From an uncultured Sphingomonas sp. (GTDB taxonomy: Bacteria > Pseudomonadota > Alphaproteobacteria > Sphingomonadales > Sphingomonadaceae): DNA of 64,000 nt. Shown here piece by piece: positions 1 to 8,904 of the stretch. The DNA lies in assembly GCF_913774285.1 (NCBI RefSeq), contig NZ_CAJYHX010000006.1, forward strand, positions 1-64,000, written 5' to 3'. A model generated the notes under the pieces. The model had not been told where the DNA came from, did not search any database, and worked only from the letters and a program-made list of their open reading frames with translations. The first letter of the stretch is position 1, and the number at the start of each line of letters is the position of its first letter. The translations under genes and the position numbers were made by a program.

Positions 1-935
1 AGCGCCGGCGCCAGCAAGGCATAGGCGTCGCTGATTTCCGCTACCTTGGTCTGGCCTGATCCGTGAAACGCGGCTGCGGCGAGGATCAGGATCGCTGCAT
101 TGACGAAAAGCGCAAGGCTGAGTGCCACCGTGCTGTCGATCGTAGCGAGCCGAATGGCTTCGCGTTTCCCGTGGTCGCTGCGGTCGAAGGCGCGCGTCTG
201 TACGATCGATGAATGGAGGTAGAGATTGTGCGGCATCACCGTCGCGCCGAGGATGCCGATCGCGACGTACAGCATCGCGGGGTTGGTGATGATCTGCGGC
301 GATGGCAGCAGCCCAGCGCCGATCGCCTTAATGCTTGGCTGCGCCCAGAGGAGTTCCACGGCAAAGCAGAGGGCGATGACGATCAGCAGCGCGACGATGA
401 CAGCTTCCAGCTGTCGAAAGCCGTGGCGCTGCAGCATGAGGATCAGAAACACATCGAGCGAGGTGACGAAGATCCCGCCCACGAGCGGAAGTCCGAACAG
501 CAGCTTGAGCGCCACCGCCGTACCGATCACTTCCGCCAGATCGCAGGCGATGATGGCCAGTTCGCAGAGCAGCCAGAGGCCGATCCGGGGAGCCAACGGA
601 TAGCGGGCGCGACATGCCTGGGCGAGGTCCATTCCGGTGACGATGCCCAGTTTCGCCGAAAGGCTCTGGAGCAGCATCGCCATCAGGTTCGAAAGCAAGA
701 TGACCGACAGCAGCGAATAGCCGAATGCGGAACCGCCGGCGAGGCCCGTCGCCCAGTTTCCGGGGTCCATATAGCCGACCGCGACGAGATAGCCGGGGCC
801 CGCAAAGGCACCCAGCTTGCGCCAGAACCCCGCGGCGGCGGGCACCGCGACGCTCCGGAACGCGCCCGGCAGGCTCGCCGCGTGGATCGCGGTCAAGCCC
901 CCCGGCTCGCCCATTTCCCCCTCGAACGGTGGCAT
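1..935 (-). CDS. mntH: Nramp-family divalent metal (Mn2+/Fe2+):H+ symporter, 3' part cut by window edge
   Basis: An inner-membrane transporter that imports Mn2+ (or Fe2+) with protons. About 311 residues are visible and the C-terminus lies outside the window; full family members are usually 400-450 residues. The Nramp metal-site motif DPGN is present near residue 58 (MDPGNWATG), and the second signature MPHNLYLHS occurs further on; both lie in the half-helices that coordinate metal. Many hydrophobic segments are visible. The start ATG overlaps the stop of the upstream ferritin-like gene by one base (TGATG), so translation is probably coupled and the gene belongs to the operon with the two ferritin-like proteins. 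The family assignment is firm; Mn versus Fe preference cannot be read from sequence. Confidence 0.93.
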   Translation of the reverse strand, partial: MPPFEGEMGEPGGLTAIHAASLPGAFRSVAVPAAAGFWRKLGAFAGPGYLVAVGYMDPGNWATGLAGGSAFGYSLLSVILLSNLMAMLLQSLSAKLGIVTGMDLAQACRARYPLAPRIGLWLLCELAIIACDLAEVIGTAVALKLLFGLPLVGGIFVTSLDVFLILMLQRHGFRQLEAVIVALLIVIALCFAVELLWAQPSIKAIGAGLLPSPQIITNPAMLYVAIGILGATVMPHNLYLHSSIVQTRAFDRSDHGKREAIRLATIDSTVALSLALFVNAAILILAAAAFHGSGQTKVAEISDAYALLAPA

Positions 936-1927
936 CAGCTGGCGGCGCTGAGCTTGATCGTGCCGTTGACGCCGGTGGGGAAGAAGCCGCCACGATCGAC
1001 CGATGCCTTGTTGAGATACGCGATGTTGAGCACCTGGCCGGCGGAGCGGCTGAACGCCACGCCGTTGGAGTCGGTCGGCACGATGTTGGTGGCAGTGCCG
1101 ATCGGACGAATACCCTGGTCTAGGTCGCTCGATCCGTCCAGGCTGTCGCGCGCGTTGGAAATGGCTTCGGTGGCATCGATGAGCGAGGGCGTCGTCAGCC
1201 CCTTGCGATAGAGCGTCGTGCGGATCAGCCCGGCGTGATAGGCCTCTGCGGCAAGGATGCCGGCTGCTGCCTCGAGATAGGTCTTGTTGGTGATCAGCGG
1301 CGAGGCGCCCTTGTAGGCGCTGACCCCGACATCTTCGAAGATAAAGGCCGCGAGCAGGAAATTCTCGTCGCTCGCATAGGGATCGAATGCCTGATTGGCA
1401 CCGACCAGTCCGGCGGCGCGTGCCGCGGTCGAAAATGCGCCATTTACGTCGGCGGACAGGTCGAGATTGGGCTGAGCGACCGCGACGCTACCAAGGGCGC
1501 TGCGCAGAAAGGCGACGTGCGCCTGTTCGTCGCCGGCTATCTCCCGGGCATAGCGGGCCACGGCGTCGTCCTTGAAGGTGACCTGCCGTGCGCCGTTCGG
1601 TGCGCCGGCTTGACCTGTACCCGACAGCAGGCTGGCCGGCAGCGAAACGCCATTGGCCGCGAAAGAATAGAACTGCGCTTCTAGATATTCGAGATTCAGC
1701 GCGAAATTCAGCACGTCCTGATCGGAGAGCGCGCCGGACGGACTGGGGGTTGGGATCGGCGTAGGCGTAGGCGTGATCATGGATCCCGGCCCATCGTCAT
1801 TGCTGCTGCACGCGGCGAGCATGGTAGCGCCCGCGACCGCGAAGCCGGCATTTTTCATGAAAGCCCGGCGCTCGGCGCGGCGAGCGTCGCACGCGTCCAG
1901 AACCTGGAGAACGATATCATGGTTCAT
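935..1927 (-). CDS. Ferritin-like domain protein, Tat-type lipoprotein signal
   Basis: A 330-residue exported protein of the ferritin-like (Ferritin_2 / DUF4439) family related to plant desiccation-related proteins. The N-terminus has a basic region ending in RRAFMKNAG followed by a hydrophobic stretch and a lipobox-like LAAC near residue 40, suggesting Tat export and lipid anchoring. A low-complexity [13 protein letters not shown] linker follows, then the four-helix domain (starting near [19 protein letters not shown]). AGGGAGG lies 8 bases before the ATG. It is paralogous to the next gene upstream (shared blocks such as [15 protein letters not shown] and PLITNK). Ferroxidase activity is not established for this family. 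The pairing with mntH suggests metal or oxidative-stress handling in the envelope (inference). Confidence 0.85.
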   Translation of the reverse strand: MNHDIVLQVLDACDARRAERRAFMKNAGFAVAGATMLAACSSNDDGPGSMITPTPTPIPTPSPSGALSDQDVLNFALNLEYLEAQFYSFAANGVSLPASLLSGTGQAGAPNGARQVTFKDDAVARYAREIAGDEQAHVAFLRSALGSVAVAQPNLDLSADVNGAFSTAARAAGLVGANQAFDPYASDENFLLAAFIFEDVGVSAYKGASPLITNKTYLEAAAGILAAEAYHAGLIRTTLYRKGLTTPSLIDATEAISNARDSLDGSSDLDQGIRPIGTATNIVPTDSNGVAFSRSAGQVLNIAYLNKASVDRGGFFPTGVNGTIKLSAAS

Positions 1928-1954
1928 GGCTGAAGCCTCCCTAGGACCGAGCGA

Positions 1955-2905
1955 TCAGTTCGCTGCGCTGGTGACGATGGTGCCGTTGACGCCGTGGGGG
2001 AAGAATCCGCCGGCAGTGACGGCCGCCTTGTTCAGGTAGACGATGTTGAGGACCTGGCCCGTCGAGCGGCTATAGGCGAGGCCGTTGGCGTCGAGCGGCG
2101 CGATGTTGCTGGAGGTACCGATCGCGCGGATGCCCTGATCATCGTCACTCGCCCCGTCGAGACTGTCGCGCGCGTTTGAGATCGCCTCGGTCGCGTCCAC
2201 TAGGCTCGGGGCCGCGATTCCCTTGGCATCGAGCGTCGTGCGGACGAGCGCGGCATGATACGCCTCGACCGCAAGGATGCCTGCCGCGGCCTCGAGAAAC
2301 ACCTTGTTGGTAATGAGCGGCGAGGCGCCCTTATAGGCGGTGACCCCGACATCTTCGAAAATGAACGCGCCGAGAAGGAAGTTCTCGTCGCTGGCATAGG
2401 GATCGAAAGATTCACCCGCGCCGATCAGTCCTGCGGCACGGGCTGCGTTGGAAAAGGCGCTGGTGGGAGACACCCCGATGTCGATCTGAGGTTGCCCCAC
2501 GGCGGTAGCGCCGATGGCACTACGCAGAAACGCGACATGGGCGCGTTCGTCCGCGGCGATTTCCTGGGCATAGGCGGCGACCGCCGGATCCTTGAACGTC
2601 GCCTGGCGTGCGCCCACGGCGGCACCGATCTTGCCGGACCCGGTCAACAGGTCGGCGGAAAGGCCAACGCCGTTGGCCGCGTAGGCATAGAATTGCGCCT
2701 CGAGATATTCGAGGTTCAGTGCGAAATTGAGGACGTCGCCGTCCGTGAGGGTTGCCTGTGCGGCAGCACGCTGCACGCTTGTTGCCATGGCCAGCCCGCC
2801 ACCGGCCACTGCAGTGAGCGCGAACGCCTTGAAGAATTCGCGGCGATCTTTTCGGCGTTGGGCTTGTTGCTGGAAAGCTTCGATAAGCTCGACTTCCTGG
2901 TTCAC
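1955..2905 (-). CDS. Ferritin-like domain protein, Tat-type signal, GTG start
   Basis: A 316-residue paralog of the gene downstream. I chose the GTG at 2905 because AGGGAGG lies 8 bases upstream, the same layout as at the other ferritin gene, and because the signal then sits at the N-terminus: RRKDRREFFKAFALTAVAGGG followed by a hydrophobic segment and an AAAQ-type cleavage site. Unlike its paralog it lacks a lipobox, so it is probably soluble in the periplasm. The ferritin-like domain begins at [19 protein letters not shown]. It is the first gene of a three-gene leftward operon (27-base gap to the next gene, then coupled mntH) and is divergent from a Crp/Fnr gene. Confidence 0.84.
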   Translation of the reverse strand: MNQEVELIEAFQQQAQRRKDRREFFKAFALTAVAGGGLAMATSVQRAAAQATLTDGDVLNFALNLEYLEAQFYAYAANGVGLSADLLTGSGKIGAAVGARQATFKDPAVAAYAQEIAADERAHVAFLRSAIGATAVGQPQIDIGVSPTSAFSNAARAAGLIGAGESFDPYASDENFLLGAFIFEDVGVTAYKGASPLITNKVFLEAAAGILAVEAYHAALVRTTLDAKGIAAPSLVDATEAISNARDSLDGASDDDQGIRAIGTSSNIAPLDANGLAYSRSTGQVLNIVYLNKAAVTAGGFFPHGVNGTIVTSAAN

Positions 2906-2938
2906 GGCGCATGCCTCCCTGATGGTAGCAAGGGTTCG

Positions 2939-2964
2939 AACCCGGGGCGTTTTCAAGCAGTTCC
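2939..2964 (-). promoter_or_regulatory. Candidate EcfG (general stress sigma) promoter for the ferritin-mntH operon
   Basis: Read leftward there is GGAAC (2964-2960), a 17-base spacer, then GGTT (2942-2939), close to the alphaproteobacterial EcfG consensus GGAAC-N16/17-CGTT with one mismatch. The -10 element would place transcription start about 20 bases before the GTG codon, leaving room for the AGGGAGG ribosome site. A 12-base palindrome GGGTTCGAACCC (2932-2943) overlaps the -10 and GTACG-GTGT-CGTAC lies at 2982-2995; either could be an operator, for example for the divergent Crp-type regulator. Assigned by motif only. Confidence 0.42.
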
Positions 2965-3079
2965 GGCTCGGCACGGGCTGGGTACGGTGTCGTACAAAAT
3001 GTCCCCTGCCACGCGTTTTCATGCATCCGTGGCGCCGCACGTTCCGAAGCTTACAGGCAACGAGGAGAGGGTCGCGCCG

Positions 3080-3877
3080 ATGCCGAAACCGAACGCCTGC
3101 TATGCGCCGGACATCCGCGGCAATCTGCTGCTGCGATCCCTCGCGCAAAGCGACGCGTGGTTGCTTATCCCGCACCTCTCCCGCCTTCCCTTCGGCCCAC
3201 GGGAAAGCGTGGGCCGCACCTCCTGCGGGTCGGTCCAGATGATCTTCCCCGAGACGGCGGTCTTCTGTGTTCGTCAGACGCTTCTCAGCGATCGTCAGCC
3301 GGCCCTGGGCTTGGTCGGCCATGAGGGCGTGTTGGGTTGGTCGCTGCTGATGGGGGTGGAAGAAAGCTTCACGCTCGCAACCGTGGAGATGCAGGGCGGC
3401 ACGGCTTTATCCATTGCGGCTGGGCCCCTGCTGGAGGCTTGCGCAAAGAGTGTGACGCTCCGCGCCAATCTGCTGCGGTACGCCGACAATTTTCTCGAGC
3501 AGATGGCCTCGATGCTCGGTTCGAACACGATCGATGCCTTGGAACGCCGCGTTGCCCGATGGATATTGATGCTCCACGACCGCAGTCAAGGCGATACGCT
3601 GTTGTTGACGCATGACGAGGTTGCACGCGCGCTTCACACACGGCGGGCGAGCGTGACCGAATGCTTCCATGTGCTTGAGGGCGAGAAGATACTCCGCTGC
3701 GAGCGAGCGCGCGTCACTATTTGTGATCGCGAGCGCCTAATGGTGCTGGCAGGATTTTCCTATGGCGCTGCCGAGGCGCGGTATGCTGCGGAAATTGCGC
3801 CTTGGCCGCGGGAACTGCAGCCTCCTCCTCTCTCGCAGGGTCAAGTCCGCTTCTCGCCGCCCGCCTGGCTGCCTTGA
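3080..3877 (+). CDS. Crp/Fnr-family transcriptional regulator
   Basis: A 265-residue cyclic-nucleotide-binding-like regulator with an N-terminal beta-barrel region and a C-terminal winged helix (recognition segment ALHTRRASVTECFHVLEGEKIL). ATG 3080 has GAGGAGAGG upstream with 9 bases spacing; the reading frame is open far upstream but that part is antisense to the ferritin gene. The Fnr N-terminal cysteine cluster is absent, so an Fe-S sensor is unlikely. It is divergent from the ferritin/mntH operon, making that operon a likely target (inference). The effector is unknown. Confidence 0.82.
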   Translation: MPKPNACYAPDIRGNLLLRSLAQSDAWLLIPHLSRLPFGPRESVGRTSCGSVQMIFPETAVFCVRQTLLSDRQPALGLVGHEGVLGWSLLMGVEESFTLATVEMQGGTALSIAAGPLLEACAKSVTLRANLLRYADNFLEQMASMLGSNTIDALERRVARWILMLHDRSQGDTLLLTHDEVARALHTRRASVTECFHVLEGEKILRCERARVTICDRERLMVLAGFSYGAAEARYAAEIAPWPRELQPPPLSQGQVRFSPPAWLP

Positions 3878-4014
3878 TTGTACCGATGCGTCGGATTCCG
3901 TTCTAAACTTCCTCAGCGCGAAGACGTTGGCATCGACCGATTTTCACCCAAGAGCGGCTACTCGGCAGGCAAACTGGCCATGGCACGATTGTTCCACAGC
4001 ACGGTGAATAGGCC

Positions 4015-4031
4015 CCTCGCCGGAGGCGAGG
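4015..4031 (-). terminator. GC-rich hairpin just past the recombinase stop
   Basis: Perfect 7-bp stem CCTCGCC / GGCGAGG with a 3-base loop, 11 bases downstream of the recombinase stop. There is no T-tract, so it is either a weak terminator or an mRNA 3'-end stabilizer. Confidence 0.35.
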
Positions 4032-4041
4032 AGCCATCGGG

Positions 4042-4674
4042 TCAGATTTCGGTGTTTTCGGCAAGGGCAAGCGCGTCTTCCACGTCGATGCCGAGATAGC
4101 GCACCGTGTTCTCGATCTTGCTATGACCGAGAAGGATTTGGACTGCACGAAGGTTGCCGGTCGCCCTGTATATGATCGAAGCCTTCGTTCGGCGAAGCGA
4201 GTGCGTGCCATACTCGCTTCGCATCAGACCGACGCCGGTCACCCATTCATCGACAAGCCGTGCATACTGGCGGGTGCTGAGATGCCCACTATGATCAATC
4301 CTGCTCGGAAAGACATAATCGTCCACTGCGCCGCCCCGCCGTTCAAGCCACGCCAGCAGGCTAGTCCGAGCGTCTGGAAGCAATTCAAACTGAACCGGCC
4401 GACCGGTTTTCTGTTGCATCACGATCGCACGCGTTCGGATCTGCCCGCCGCTGACCAAGTCGCGGATCTTCATCTGTACCAGGTCGCAGCCCCGCAGTTT
4501 GCTGTCGATCGCCAGGTCGAACAGCGCCCGATCTCGCAAGCGGCGGCGCTGATTGAGGTAAAATCGGATCTCCCATATCTGTTTCGGTTTCAGCGCGCGC
4601 TTCGCACCAACGGTCCGTCCGGCATTCCAGACTGGGCGCTTTGTTGCGGTGAGTTCGGTTTCAGGCATCTCCAT
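4042..4674 (-). CDS. Small tyrosine recombinase / phage-type integrase
   Basis: A 210-residue site-specific recombinase that breaks and joins DNA through a phosphotyrosine. Catalytic-domain signatures are visible in order: an Arg in SKLRGCDL, a Lys in QQKTGRP, HSLRR (H-x-x-R), GHSKIENTVRYLGID with the distal His and the nucleophile Tyr. It begins almost directly with the catalytic domain, so the N-terminal core-binding domain of larger integrases is very short or missing. ATG 4674 was chosen because GGAGA lies 6 bases upstream; an in-frame ATG at 4680 is also possible. No recognisable tRNA or att site was seen beside it; a decayed gene and an AT-rich patch lie upstream. Confidence 0.85.
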   Translation of the reverse strand: MEMPETELTATKRPVWNAGRTVGAKRALKPKQIWEIRFYLNQRRRLRDRALFDLAIDSKLRGCDLVQMKIRDLVSGGQIRTRAIVMQQKTGRPVQFELLPDARTSLLAWLERRGGAVDDYVFPSRIDHSGHLSTRQYARLVDEWVTGVGLMRSEYGTHSLRRTKASIIYRATGNLRAVQILLGHSKIENTVRYLGIDVEDALALAENTEI

Positions 4675-4922
4675 GATCATTCTCCGATGGCCAGAGTGGC
4701 CGTCCGAATAACGCTTTCGAGCCTCAGAAGCGGGAATCCCCCGAGGCACCTACCGACCAACTTAAGTCGTTCCCATCAGCGGGTGGAAACGACCGTGCCA
4801 GCCGCAAGCGGCCATCGGCAGCCCTAAACGCTCCACCGGCATTATCGCCCTGGAATCGTGATTCCGAACTGGCGGCACCCCTTCTAATTGCTGCTGCTCC
4901 CGTTGTGTGGTCGATAAAGCTC

Positions 4923-5126
4923 ATGAGGGAGAACCCTGACTACAGAGTGCTGATGCATGAGGTCTGCGTCGGCCATGGCTGGTGTGGCGGGGGGCGCCAA
5001 CAGCGTGCCAGCGCATGTAGACGATCTCGTCCCGCAAACGGCCTTGTAAGCGCTGAACAATTTGTGATCTGACTGCTTCAAGCGGAACGCATCGGTCTGC
5101 AGTCAGGTCTGCCAATAGTAGAATAA
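4923..5126 (+). pseudogene. Decayed small conserved-protein gene
   Basis: One frame reads MRENPDYRVLMHEVCVGHG-WCGG at the start and GLVSAEQFV near the end, while the middle is protein-like only in another frame (VPAHVDDLVPQ). The outer frame is then interrupted by a TGA before LLQAERIGLQSGLPIVE and ends at 5126. This resembles, from memory, a small alphaproteobacterial protein family with a HEVCVxYGWCGG...HVDDFLP...VSADQF pattern, so I read it as a gene broken by compensating frameshifts and a stop. Family name unknown. Confidence 0.5.
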
Positions 5127-5402
5127 TAACCATGCGATTCTATGGTTCTAGAAACGATATAATCGACGTTATTGCATCATTTTTGATGTAGAATGTTGCA
5201 TTCGCGCCCAAGATTAAAAGTTGGATAATGGCTAATCCGGTAAATATAGTAGATAAAAATTCGCATTTATATGTCCGATTCTTCAGTATCGAACATTTTC
5301 GTGCAGTTCTGTGGCTGGGTGTTTAGGAAAATTTATCGAAGATTGTGGCTGTAGCGGCATTGACGGCGGAAGGGCGGTTACGTGGCAACCCTGCCGAGTG
5401 TC
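5127..5402. other. AT-rich gene-free stretch
   Basis: Strikingly AT-rich compared with the surroundings, especially 5130-5330, with runs such as ATATAGTAGATAAAAATT. No ORF, tRNA or repeat recognised. It lies upstream of the recombinase and decayed gene, which fits foreign DNA. Confidence 0.5.
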
Positions 5403-6122
5403 TCAGCGCGCCGCGCGCAGGGGCATGATTACGGAAACGCAAAGTCCGCCGTCAGACGGTTGCGTGCGTTCAACGCGAGCGTCGATCTGAGCGGCAAGGG
5501 CATCGAGTATGCGGCCGCCAGTGCCCGATGCCATTGTTGCGGACGTACCAACGCCATCATCTTGCACCCTCATAGCCAAGTGATCCGTGAAGGAGCCAAG
5601 GTTGACGACGATGGACCCACCCCTGGTGGGGAATGCATATTTCAGCGCGTTGATGATGAGCTCGCTTGCAATAAGCACCAGCACGCGGCGGGCGTGGCTG
5701 GAAAGCCATTGTTCCGACACGAGGCAACGGAGCCTGACAGGCTGCGGATGTTGACCGAAGAGCGTTACGAGCCCTTCCCCGATCGCGACGAGAAGCGCGG
5801 CACAAGGTGTTGGCACGCCGTCCGGCTTTTCTTCCGCGAGTGCCGCATAGGCAGCCGCCAGCTCGCGAGCGATTTGTGCATTCTTCGTGTTGTCGCAGGA
5901 TTCGTCGATCGGCGATCGTATGCGCGTCAGTGCCGACGCCAGCTGCGACAGGTTTTTTGCGCGGTGCGCCGAGTCCTCGGCCCATATCGACGGGCGGGAT
6001 TGCAAACCGGCAGCGTCGCCTGAAAATAATGGAGCGGTAGGGCTGAACAGATGGATGAGCGATCGTGAGTCGTTTCGCGTGTTATCTATCGCGGTTCGGG
6101 CGGCTTCAGTCTCTCGGTTCAT
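5403..6122 (-). CDS. Sensor histidine kinase, HisKA_2/HWE-like, no sensor domain
   Basis: A 239-residue cytoplasmic histidine kinase. The phospho-acceptor region is EDSAHRAKNLSQLASAL (His in AHRAKN), followed by the N box ELIINALKYAFP, the G1 box VQDDGVGTS and a G2-like GTGGRILDALAAQ. No membrane segment or PAS/GAF domain is evident; the first 45 residues are unassigned, so the signal may come from a partner. AGGGGGG precedes the ATG by about 9 bases. No response regulator adjoins it. Related kinases often feed the alphaproteobacterial general stress response, but no PhyR/NepR is present here. Confidence 0.85.
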   Translation of the reverse strand: MNRETEAARTAIDNTRNDSRSLIHLFSPTAPLFSGDAAGLQSRPSIWAEDSAHRAKNLSQLASALTRIRSPIDESCDNTKNAQIARELAAAYAALAEEKPDGVPTPCAALLVAIGEGLVTLFGQHPQPVRLRCLVSEQWLSSHARRVLVLIASELIINALKYAFPTRGGSIVVNLGSFTDHLAMRVQDDGVGTSATMASGTGGRILDALAAQIDARVERTQPSDGGLCVSVIMPLRAAR

Positions 6123-6160
6123 CGGCGCTTACCCCCCTGGAGGAGGCCTTAAAGTACATC

Positions 6161-6177
6161 GAACGCGGATCGCGTTC
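6161..6177 (-). promoter_or_regulatory. Inverted repeat upstream of the histidine kinase
   Basis: GAACGCG-GAT-CGCGTTC, two perfect 7-bp arms around 3 bases, centred about 47 bases before the kinase ATG. Suited to a dimeric regulator; the binder is unknown. Confidence 0.4.
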
Positions 6178-6315
6178 ATGATGAGGATTAAGATCGGGCA
6201 GGAGCCTGAACTATTATTCGCTTCGCTTCAGATCGTTCCTGCGTCCGGTGCCGCGAGGCGTGAAACGCTTGCGAAACCAGCGCGGCATCCGAAGGGAACC
6301 AGGCACGCCTTCTCG

Positions 6316-7359
6316 TCACGCCGTCGGCGCATCCCGCAAGGCCGGCATCTTCGCCCGAAGGATGAGCGCGGCGATGGAGGCCGTCACCTGCTCCGGAACG
6401 CCATAATGGAGAAAATAGCCCTGGCCTGAGACCAGGCGCAGCTCGGCCCCTGGAATGTCCCGAGCGAGACGCTCGGCATGCTTTCTGGGAAAGGTCACCC
6501 GATCGCCTTCGCCGGCCATGATGATCACCGGCAGTGCAAGTTCGGGGTAGCGGGGTGCGAGCGCCATCGCTGCTGGTATCATTAGCGCGCCTTCCGCCGC
6601 AGCTGCGCGGATCTGCGATGGGCGCAGCGCAAGTCCGACCGGGAAATCGGCCATCTTGTCGGAAACCGGCGCCGGGGCGAAGCTCGCCTTCAGCGCGATC
6701 GGTCCGGTGAGCAGCCCGGCGATTGGTGAGAGCGTCATTGCCATCAGATCCCCGACGACGGGAACTGCCGGCAAGGCTGCGGGCAGGACATCGGGCCGGA
6801 TCGTGCCGTAATAATAGCCCGAGAGGAGCACCAGCCCCCCGACGATCTCCGGGTGGTTCAGCGCCAGCGCCAGCGCGACCATGGCGCCCCAGCTGTGCCC
6901 GACCACCACGGCGCGCTCCACGCCAAGCTGCACCAGCGCACGCGCGATGACGTCCGCCTGTGCGGCCGGCGTCCACAGGGTGAACCGTGGCCGGCTGCTA
7001 TAGCCGAACCCCGGGCGATCGAACGCCAGCACGCGGTGATGTTCCGCAGCGAGCCCGAGAACGCCGCTGGCCTCGAAGTCCTGCAGCGTCATGCCGTTGC
7101 CGTGCAGCAGAACGACGGCCGGACCCTGACCGCGCTCGACATAATGGAGCCGCGTTCCGTCGATGTCGACGAACGCGCCGGCAGGCGGCGTCTTGGCTTC
7201 GGCGCGGCGCGCCTGGATCTGGTTGATCACGGCGCTCCCCACCAGTGCGGCGGCACCGGCTCCGAGCGATCGCGCGTGCCGGGCAACGAAGCTGCGACGT
7301 GCGGGCGTGGCGGCCGCGGCGCGCATCCGCGCGAGCTTCTTGTTGGGTTTCCGTGTCAT
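6316..7359 (-). CDS. Alpha/beta hydrolase with N-terminal signal/anchor
   Basis: A 347-residue alpha/beta-fold hydrolase. The oxyanion region LLHGNGM, nucleophile elbow VGHSWGAM, a late Asp in GEGDRVTFP and the His in GYFLHYG form the expected triad. The N-terminus has paired Arg (PARRSFVARHARS) followed by a hydrophobic stretch GAGAAALVGSAVI, suggesting membrane insertion or export. I prefer ATG 7359; a GTG at 7395 in the same frame would add 12 residues but would place a palindromic operator-like sequence inside the coding region. Substrate unknown. Downstream of a desaturase on the same strand with about a 100-base gap. Confidence 0.83.
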   Translation of the reverse strand: MTRKPNKKLARMRAAAATPARRSFVARHARSLGAGAAALVGSAVINQIQARRAEAKTPPAGAFVDIDGTRLHYVERGQGPAVVLLHGNGMTLQDFEASGVLGLAAEHHRVLAFDRPGFGYSSRPRFTLWTPAAQADVIARALVQLGVERAVVVGHSWGAMVALALALNHPEIVGGLVLLSGYYYGTIRPDVLPAALPAVPVVGDLMAMTLSPIAGLLTGPIALKASFAPAPVSDKMADFPVGLALRPSQIRAAAAEGALMIPAAMALAPRYPELALPVIIMAGEGDRVTFPRKHAERLARDIPGAELRLVSGQGYFLHYGVPEQVTASIAALILRAKMPALRDAPTA

Positions 7360-7372
7360 GCGAAATGAACCA

Positions 7373-7387
7373 TTGTGCAGTGCACAA
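7373..7387 (-). promoter_or_regulatory. Perfect palindrome TTGTGCA-N-TGCACAA
   Basis: Two perfect 7-bp arms around one base, 14 bases before the preferred hydrolase start and between desaturase and hydrolase. It looks like an operator for a dimeric repressor; the regulator is not identified. Confidence 0.45.
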
Positions 7388-7459
7388 AGTTGCACGCTTC
7401 TTCCGCCTTATACGGAGTCGCTTTCAGGGGGCGCAGCGGCTCGGGGAGATCGATCCTCT

Positions 7460-8596
7460 TCAGCCGCGTGTCGATTTAAGGGAGATGGCCGGATGAAGCT
7501 CGCGCGCAGTCGCCGGAACTTCCGGGCTATTCCGATCGCATGCCGCTGCCGACCCTGCTTCCGCAAAGGAAACCAGGCGTCCCGACTGGGCATCCCACAG
7601 AACGAGCCGCAAAGACTTCACGCTTTCAGCGAAGCCTAGACGGTTGAGATCCGCGAGTTCCGGTCGAGCGGCAAGGGCTGCCGGGAGACGGTAGAAGGGT
7701 ATCCTGCTGCACAGGTGATGGAGGTGATGCAGCCCAATATTGGCCGTGAACCACCGCAGGATAGGCGGCAAAGCGTAATGGGAGCTGCCGAACAGCGCAG
7801 CTTCCTGGAAGCTCCACGCCCTGCCGGATTGCCAGTAGGTGTGCTCGAACTGGTGCTGGACGTAGAACAGCCACACGCCCACCGACGCCGCGATCAGGGT
7901 GATCGGCAGCTGGATGGAGAGGAACGTCCAGAAGCCCACGACATGGATAAGGCCGGCACACGCGGCCAGCAGCGCCGCGTTCGTACCCAGTGTGCTGATC
8001 CACGGGCGCCACCCGGCGTTCATCAATCCGATAGGCAGGCGGTGTTGCAGAAGAAAGACGAAGGCCGGCCCGAGCACGAACAGGGTGAACGGGCTGCGAT
8101 ACAGGCGATATCGCAGCCGTGCCCACGTTCCCAGGCTCGCGAACTCCTCGACCGTCAGGGTCGTCACGTCGCCGAAACCGCGCCGATCGAGATTGCCGGT
8201 GCCGGCATGATGCAGGGCGTGGGTGCGCCGCCAATATTCATAGGGCGTGAGGGTCAGCACGCCGATGCATCGGCCTACCCAGTCGTTGGCGCGCCGCCCG
8301 GTGGAAAAGGCACCGTGGCCGCAGTCATGCTGGATGAGAAAAAGGCGCAGCAGAAAGCCGGCGGCGGGAACCCACAGGAGCAATGCGAGCCTGAAGTGGA
8401 TGTCCAGGGCAAACCACATCAGCAGCCAAAGGAGCATCAGCGGCACCACGCTGACGAGCAATTCCAGCAACCCGCGCCGGTCATCAGAGGTACGGAAGGC
8501 CGTCACCTTCCGGGTGACATCCTGTACGTCGATGTATGGCTGTTCGGCACTGGCATCGGCCGGGGTTGCGCTTCGCGCGGGTACGCCTGAGTGCAT
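7460..8596 (-). CDS. Membrane fatty-acid desaturase
   Basis: A 378-residue integral-membrane di-iron desaturase that introduces double bonds into acyl chains. The three histidine boxes are HDCGH, HALHH and HHLHHL in the usual order, with hydrophobic segments around LLELLVSVVPLMLLWLLMW, a second pair after the first box, and a further pair near LIHVVGFWTFLSIQLPITLI. Length and box spacing fit acyl-lipid delta-9/delta-12 type enzymes of the FADS family. The C-terminal 40 residues are unlike the family. Ribosome site weak. Regiospecificity cannot be read from sequence. Confidence 0.92.
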   Translation of the reverse strand: MHSGVPARSATPADASAEQPYIDVQDVTRKVTAFRTSDDRRGLLELLVSVVPLMLLWLLMWFALDIHFRLALLLWVPAAGFLLRLFLIQHDCGHGAFSTGRRANDWVGRCIGVLTLTPYEYWRRTHALHHAGTGNLDRRGFGDVTTLTVEEFASLGTWARLRYRLYRSPFTLFVLGPAFVFLLQHRLPIGLMNAGWRPWISTLGTNAALLAACAGLIHVVGFWTFLSIQLPITLIAASVGVWLFYVQHQFEHTYWQSGRAWSFQEAALFGSSHYALPPILRWFTANIGLHHLHHLCSRIPFYRLPAALAARPELADLNRLGFAESVKSLRLVLWDAQSGRLVSFAEAGSAAACDRNSPEVPATARELHPAISLKSTRG

Positions 8597-8904
8597 TTGG
8601 GGAAAACGTGCCTTCGGAAGGTCGGAGGGCTGCGACCGGCTTCGATGTTGTCAGGTCGGCCGGCCGGAAGGACTCAATGAACGAACGCCACGACACAAGG
8701 ATGCTTTCGCGGGCGCGCCGCGTTATCTATGCCGAACCCCTCTCGCCCGGCAAGACACCGCCCAAATGAAGCATGCGGCTGCGGCCCGAATTGTTCAGGG
8801 CCCAGTGTACCGATGGGACGGCGTCGACGCTCTGCCGGATGCGTTCGGAATATCGATTTTGCCATTTCGCGATGGATGTCGGCAATTACGGGATCGCGCC
8901 AGGG
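8597..8904. other. Gene-free stretch between desaturase and small gene
   Basis: No convincing coding region, RNA gene or terminator; it should contain the desaturase promoter, but no clear consensus was seen. Confidence 0.5.

Noticed and set aside
2255..3079. Long open frame upstream of the first Crp gene on the plus strand
   Set aside because: It is antisense to the ferritin gene and the region is not Crp-like; the ribosome site supports ATG 3080.
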